From CAZXPY01 sp964643435 (GTDB lineage: Bacteria > Patescibacteriota > Microgenomatia > Woykebacterales > RBG-16-39-9b): a DNA stretch of 64,000 bases. Positions 61,910 to 64,000 of this stretch are shown in pieces (the first letter of the stretch is position 1; each line of letters opens with the position of its first letter). The notes under the pieces were generated by a model. It saw only the letters and a program-made list of their open reading frames with translations. It had not been told where the DNA came from and did not search any database. A program made the position numbers and the translations under genes. The DNA is taken from the NCBI GenBank assembly GCA_964643435.1, contig CAZXPY010000001.1, positions 124,001-188,000 on the forward strand. The letters run 5' to 3'.

Positions 61910-62575
61910 GTGACCACCTTTGAGCAGCCTAAGAATCAATTACTTACTTCTTTTGGAGATAAAAACTTTTATATAAGAACAATTCTTTATATTATTATCG
62001 CTATCTCAGCCTACGTTATTTTTATCTATAGCTTCGCTTATTTTCAAGCAAAATCAGCCGGTACTTACGTTTCGTTAGTACCAGAGACTGAAAGTCCTAA
62101 AATAAACACCGAAAATTGGGAAACTTACGGAAATTCTGCTTATAAATATTCAATAAAATACCCACCAAACTGGACAGTCTCACTTTCAAAAGAAGGTTTT
62201 AAAGGAGCGGATGCAAACGTTGGTACCTCATCCGAAGTGGTTATTTCTGGGGCGGTCTCGGCCAACCCGCAAAATATTTTAAAAATTAATATTTTAGTTT
62301 CAAAGGCAGTTTCTGAATTCTTGGACACAGATTTTGATTCTACAACTAGAGGCAAAGGAATTGGCGGGCAAATAATTGTTTTGTCAAAAGAGCAAACAAA
62401 AATTGGGGAGGTAGACGCAATCAGATACAAAGCCGATTTTCCGAGCGAAAACGTAAATTTACACTTCGTTAAAGACGGTGAAAGATTTATAATTAGTACT
62501 TTTTACGATAAAAACTTACCCGAAGCTCTTACTTTTTTTAACGAGATTATTTCAACCTTTAAATTCCTCGAATAA
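61910..62575 (+). CDS. Membrane-anchored PsbP-like protein
   Basis: 221 residues from GTG 61910. A TTG at 61874 would give 233 residues, but that TTG is also the start of the -35 box, so the shorter form is preferred. One membrane helix (about 23-45) is followed by a PsbP/DUF1795-like domain beginning WETYGNSAYKYSIKYPPNW (about 67-85), a typical opening of this fold, and ending ALTFFNEIISTFKFL. Such lipoprotein or anchored PsbP-like proteins are common in Patescibacteria and lack a known role. It lies between a terminator and the pyrG promoter, as a single-gene unit. Confidence 0.65.
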   Translation: MTTFEQPKNQLLTSFGDKNFYIRTILYIIIAISAYVIFIYSFAYFQAKSAGTYVSLVPETESPKINTENWETYGNSAYKYSIKYPPNWTVSLSKEGFKGADANVGTSSEVVISGAVSANPQNILKINILVSKAVSEFLDTDFDSTTRGKGIGGQIIVLSKEQTKIGEVDAIRYKADFPSENVNLHFVKDGERFIISTFYDKNLPEALTFFNEIISTFKFLE

Positions 62576-62578
62576 AGT

Positions 62579-62788
62579 ATTGACAAGTAATTACAACCGG
62601 CTGTTAAAATAATAGTGGGCCCCAAATTTTTCTNNNNNNNNNNNNNNNNNNNNNNNNNNNNNNNNNNNNNNNNNNNNNNNNNNNNNNNNNNNNNNNNNNN
62701 NNNNNNNNNNNNNNNNNNNNNNNNNNNNNNNNNATTGACAAGTAATTACAACCGGCTGTTAAAATAATAGTGGGCCCCAAATTTTTCT
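62579..62788. other. 100-N assembly gap flanked by an identical 55-base duplication
   Basis: Bases 62579-62633 are repeated exactly at 62734-62788, with 100 N (62634-62733) between. A placeholder of exactly 100 N between identical contig ends is the mark of scaffolding two contigs that really overlap. The true sequence probably contains this segment once. Nothing else is coded here; the region 62576-62903 otherwise holds the pyrG promoter and leader. Confidence 0.9.
62735..62774 (+). promoter_or_regulatory. pyrG promoter with GGG start-site context
   Basis: TTGACA (62735-62740), 19 bases, TGT plus TAAAAT (62760-62765), an extended -10 box. GGGCCCC (62772-62778) begins six bases after the -10, where transcription should start. 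A run of G at the start followed by C resembles pyrG promoters of Firmicutes that sense CTP by reiterative G addition. A second copy lies at 62580-62610 because of the assembly duplication. Confidence 0.55.
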
Positions 62789-62814
62789 TAATCTAAGTTC
62801 CCCCAAAACTCATT

Positions 62815-62907
62815 ATGAAAAATACCAAATACATTTTTTATTTTCGAGCTTGCGAGAAAAAGAGTTATACTCTATTTTCGAGCTTGCGCGAAAGCAAAAA
62901 TATATGA
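62815..62907 (+). CDS. Possible 30-residue leader peptide before pyrG
   Basis: An ATG frame of 30 codons beginning MKNTKYIFYF ends in a TGA that overlaps the pyrG ATG (ATGA). Its first eight residues resemble the pyrG start MSKTKYIF, and the frame contains two 16-base direct repeats (62839-62854 and 62873-62888). It may be a coupled leader peptide or the remains of an older pyrG start disrupted by the repeat. No Shine-Dalgarno sequence is seen. Confidence 0.3.
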   Translation: MKNTKYIFYFRACEKKSYTLFSSLRESKNI

Positions 62908-64000
62908 GTAAAACGAAATATATTTTTATCAGTGGTGGTGTTATTTCTGGAATTGGAAAAGGAGTGGCTACTGCCTCCATTTCGCGTCTCCTCAAATCCG
63001 TCGGGTTCAAAGTTACGGCAATAAAGGCGGATCCTTATATAAACGTTGACGCCGGTACTTTAAACCCAATGGAACACGGTGAGGTCTTTGTTTTGGAAGA
63101 CGGGGTAGAAACTGATCAGGATTTAGGACATTACGAGCGTTGTCTCGATGAAAATTTGAATAGAACGAATTATATGACGACTGGTCAGATTTACCAAAGT
63201 GTAATCGAACGAGAAAGAAATCTTCTGTATGACGGCAAAACCGTTGAATTTATCCCCCATATTACCGATGAGGTAATTAAAAGAATCAAAGAGGCAACGA
63301 CTAGCCACAAAGCCGATATTGTATTAATTGAGATTGGCGGGACAGTTGGGGAATATCAAAACGCCCTTTTCTTAGAAGCGAACCGAAGTATGAAACTAAA
63401 GCACCCCCAAGATGTTTTACACATCCATTTAGCTTATTTGCCATTGCCGCCATCACTAGGCGAATTAAAATCCAAACCAGTTCAAACCAGTGTGCACCTT
63501 CTTAATTCCGTCGGGATCCAACCGGATTTTCTCTTAGCAAGGTCGGTTGTTGATATTGATTCAAAAAGAAGAGAAAAAATCGCCACTTTTTGTGGTTTAA
63601 ATACTGAAGATATAATTTCCGCTTCTGATGTTGATATTATTTATAAAGTTCCGATTAACTTTGAAAAACAAGATTTAAGTAAGAAAATTTTAAAAAAACT
63701 AAGTCTTAAACCACAGAAAAAAAATTTATTTAATTGGGAGAAAATGGTTAGGAGAGCACAAGAAGCAAAGAAGGAAATAAAAGTAGGATTAGTCGGGAAA
63801 TATTTTACAACTGGGGATTATACCCTGGAAGATTCTTATATAAGTGTTATCGAAGCTTTAAAACACGCTTCTTGGGCGAACAGATTGAAACCGAGACTTT
63901 TCTGGTTTGATAGTGAGGAAATTGAAAAAAATGGGTTAGCCGATTTGAAAAAAATGGACGCTATTGTTGTTCCCGGCGGTTTTGGATCTAGAGGAGTAGA
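62904..64000 (+). CDS. pyrG: CTP synthase, 5' part (runs off the window)
   Basis: About 365 residues of the roughly 540 expected are visible, open to the window end. The synthetase domain has YIFISGGVISGIGKGVATAS (P-loop), KADPYINVDAGTLNPMEHGE, ETDQDLGHYERCLD, IEIGGTVGEYQ and the KRREKI CTP/UTP region. The glutaminase domain begins near residue 290 (VGLVGKYFTTGDYTLEDSYI) and PGGFGSRGV is the last motif seen. It converts UTP to CTP using glutamine and ATP. No stop or frameshift occurs in the visible part. Confidence 0.95.
   Translation, partial: MSKTKYIFISGGVISGIGKGVATASISRLLKSVGFKVTAIKADPYINVDAGTLNPMEHGEVFVLEDGVETDQDLGHYERCLDENLNRTNYMTTGQIYQSVIERERNLLYDGKTVEFIPHITDEVIKRIKEATTSHKADIVLIEIGGTVGEYQNALFLEANRSMKLKHPQDVLHIHLAYLPLPPSLGELKSKPVQTSVHLLNSVGIQPDFLLARSVVDIDSKRREKIATFCGLNTEDIISASDVDIIYKVPINFEKQDLSKKILKKLSLKPQKKNLFNWEKMVRRAQEAKKEIKVGLVGKYFTTGDYTLEDSYISVIEALKHASWANRLKPRLFWFDSEEIEKNGLADLKKMDAIVVPGGFGSRGV

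Noticed and set aside
62634..62733. A real 100-base unknown segment
   Set aside because: The N run is exactly 100 and both flanks are the same 55-mer, so it is a scaffold placeholder.
1..64000. tRNA, rRNA or riboswitch genes
   Set aside because: No cloverleaf with conserved GGTTCRA-type arms, rRNA core sequence or known riboswitch core was seen in the spacers, which are mostly under 200 bases. A covariance-model scan would be decisive.

Overview
The window is a dense, A/T-rich bacterial sequence using the standard code (TGA is a frequent stop). It has about 50 protein genes, no rRNA or tRNA that I can see, and many 1-8 base overlaps between consecutive genes. Shortened Mur ligases, a DUF4012 gene beside a sugar-phosphate transferase, rows of GT39/DUF2079 membrane proteins and a compact cell-wall/division cluster are most consistent with a Patescibacteria (CPR) genome, probably Microgenomates-like. 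That placement is inference from gene content; no marker phylogeny could be run.

Region 1 (1-36.7 kb) is a large surface-glycan island. It holds two DUF2079 proteins, five GT39-type membrane glycosyltransferases (one fused to an O-antigen ligase domain), six GT4 and four GT2 glycosyltransferases, and a possible modified-sugar module (DegT aminotransferase, Gfo/Idh oxidoreductase, HAD phosphatase, ATP-grasp enzyme, ThDP enzyme). It also holds a flippase-like protein, an FAD oxidoreductase, an SGNH hydrolase, a glycosidase-like protein, mannose-1-phosphate guanylyltransferase, a PglC/WbaP-type initiating transferase and DUF4012. Together these can activate a sugar, load it on a lipid carrier, extend it, polymerise it and attach it to a surface acceptor. 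A CopC-cupredoxin protein sits inside the island.

Region 2 (36.7-39.4 kb) has recO, a csrA-like gene on the minus strand and glyS. Between recO and csrA lie nested inverted repeats resembling mobile-element ends.

Region 3 (39.4-59.6 kb) is an extended dcw cluster: mraZ, rsmH, ftsL-like, ftsI, murE, a GlmU-like nucleotidyltransferase, murC, murB, murA, alr, ddl, murF, mraY, murD, ftsW, murG, a short FtsQ-like gene, ftsA, ftsZ. It covers most steps from UDP-GlcNAc to lipid II plus septal synthesis. mraZ is preceded by four 7-mer boxes at a 10-base period, the expected MraZ autoregulation site. MurA carries Asp in place of the catalytic Cys.

Region 4 (59.6-64 kb) has a three-gene accessory operon (a dockerin-like secreted protein, a Thr/Pro-tailed membrane protein and a small membrane protein) ending at a clear terminator, a PsbP-like anchored protein, a 100-N assembly gap flanked by an exact 55-base duplication, and the 5' part of pyrG, which runs off the window.

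A recurring regulatory theme is a -10 box exactly 7 bases before the start codon with no Shine-Dalgarno sequence (before 14263 on the minus strand, and before 21137, 32023, 42958 and 61910), suggesting leaderless transcription. Two genes (27761 and 39931) seem to start at non-standard codons.
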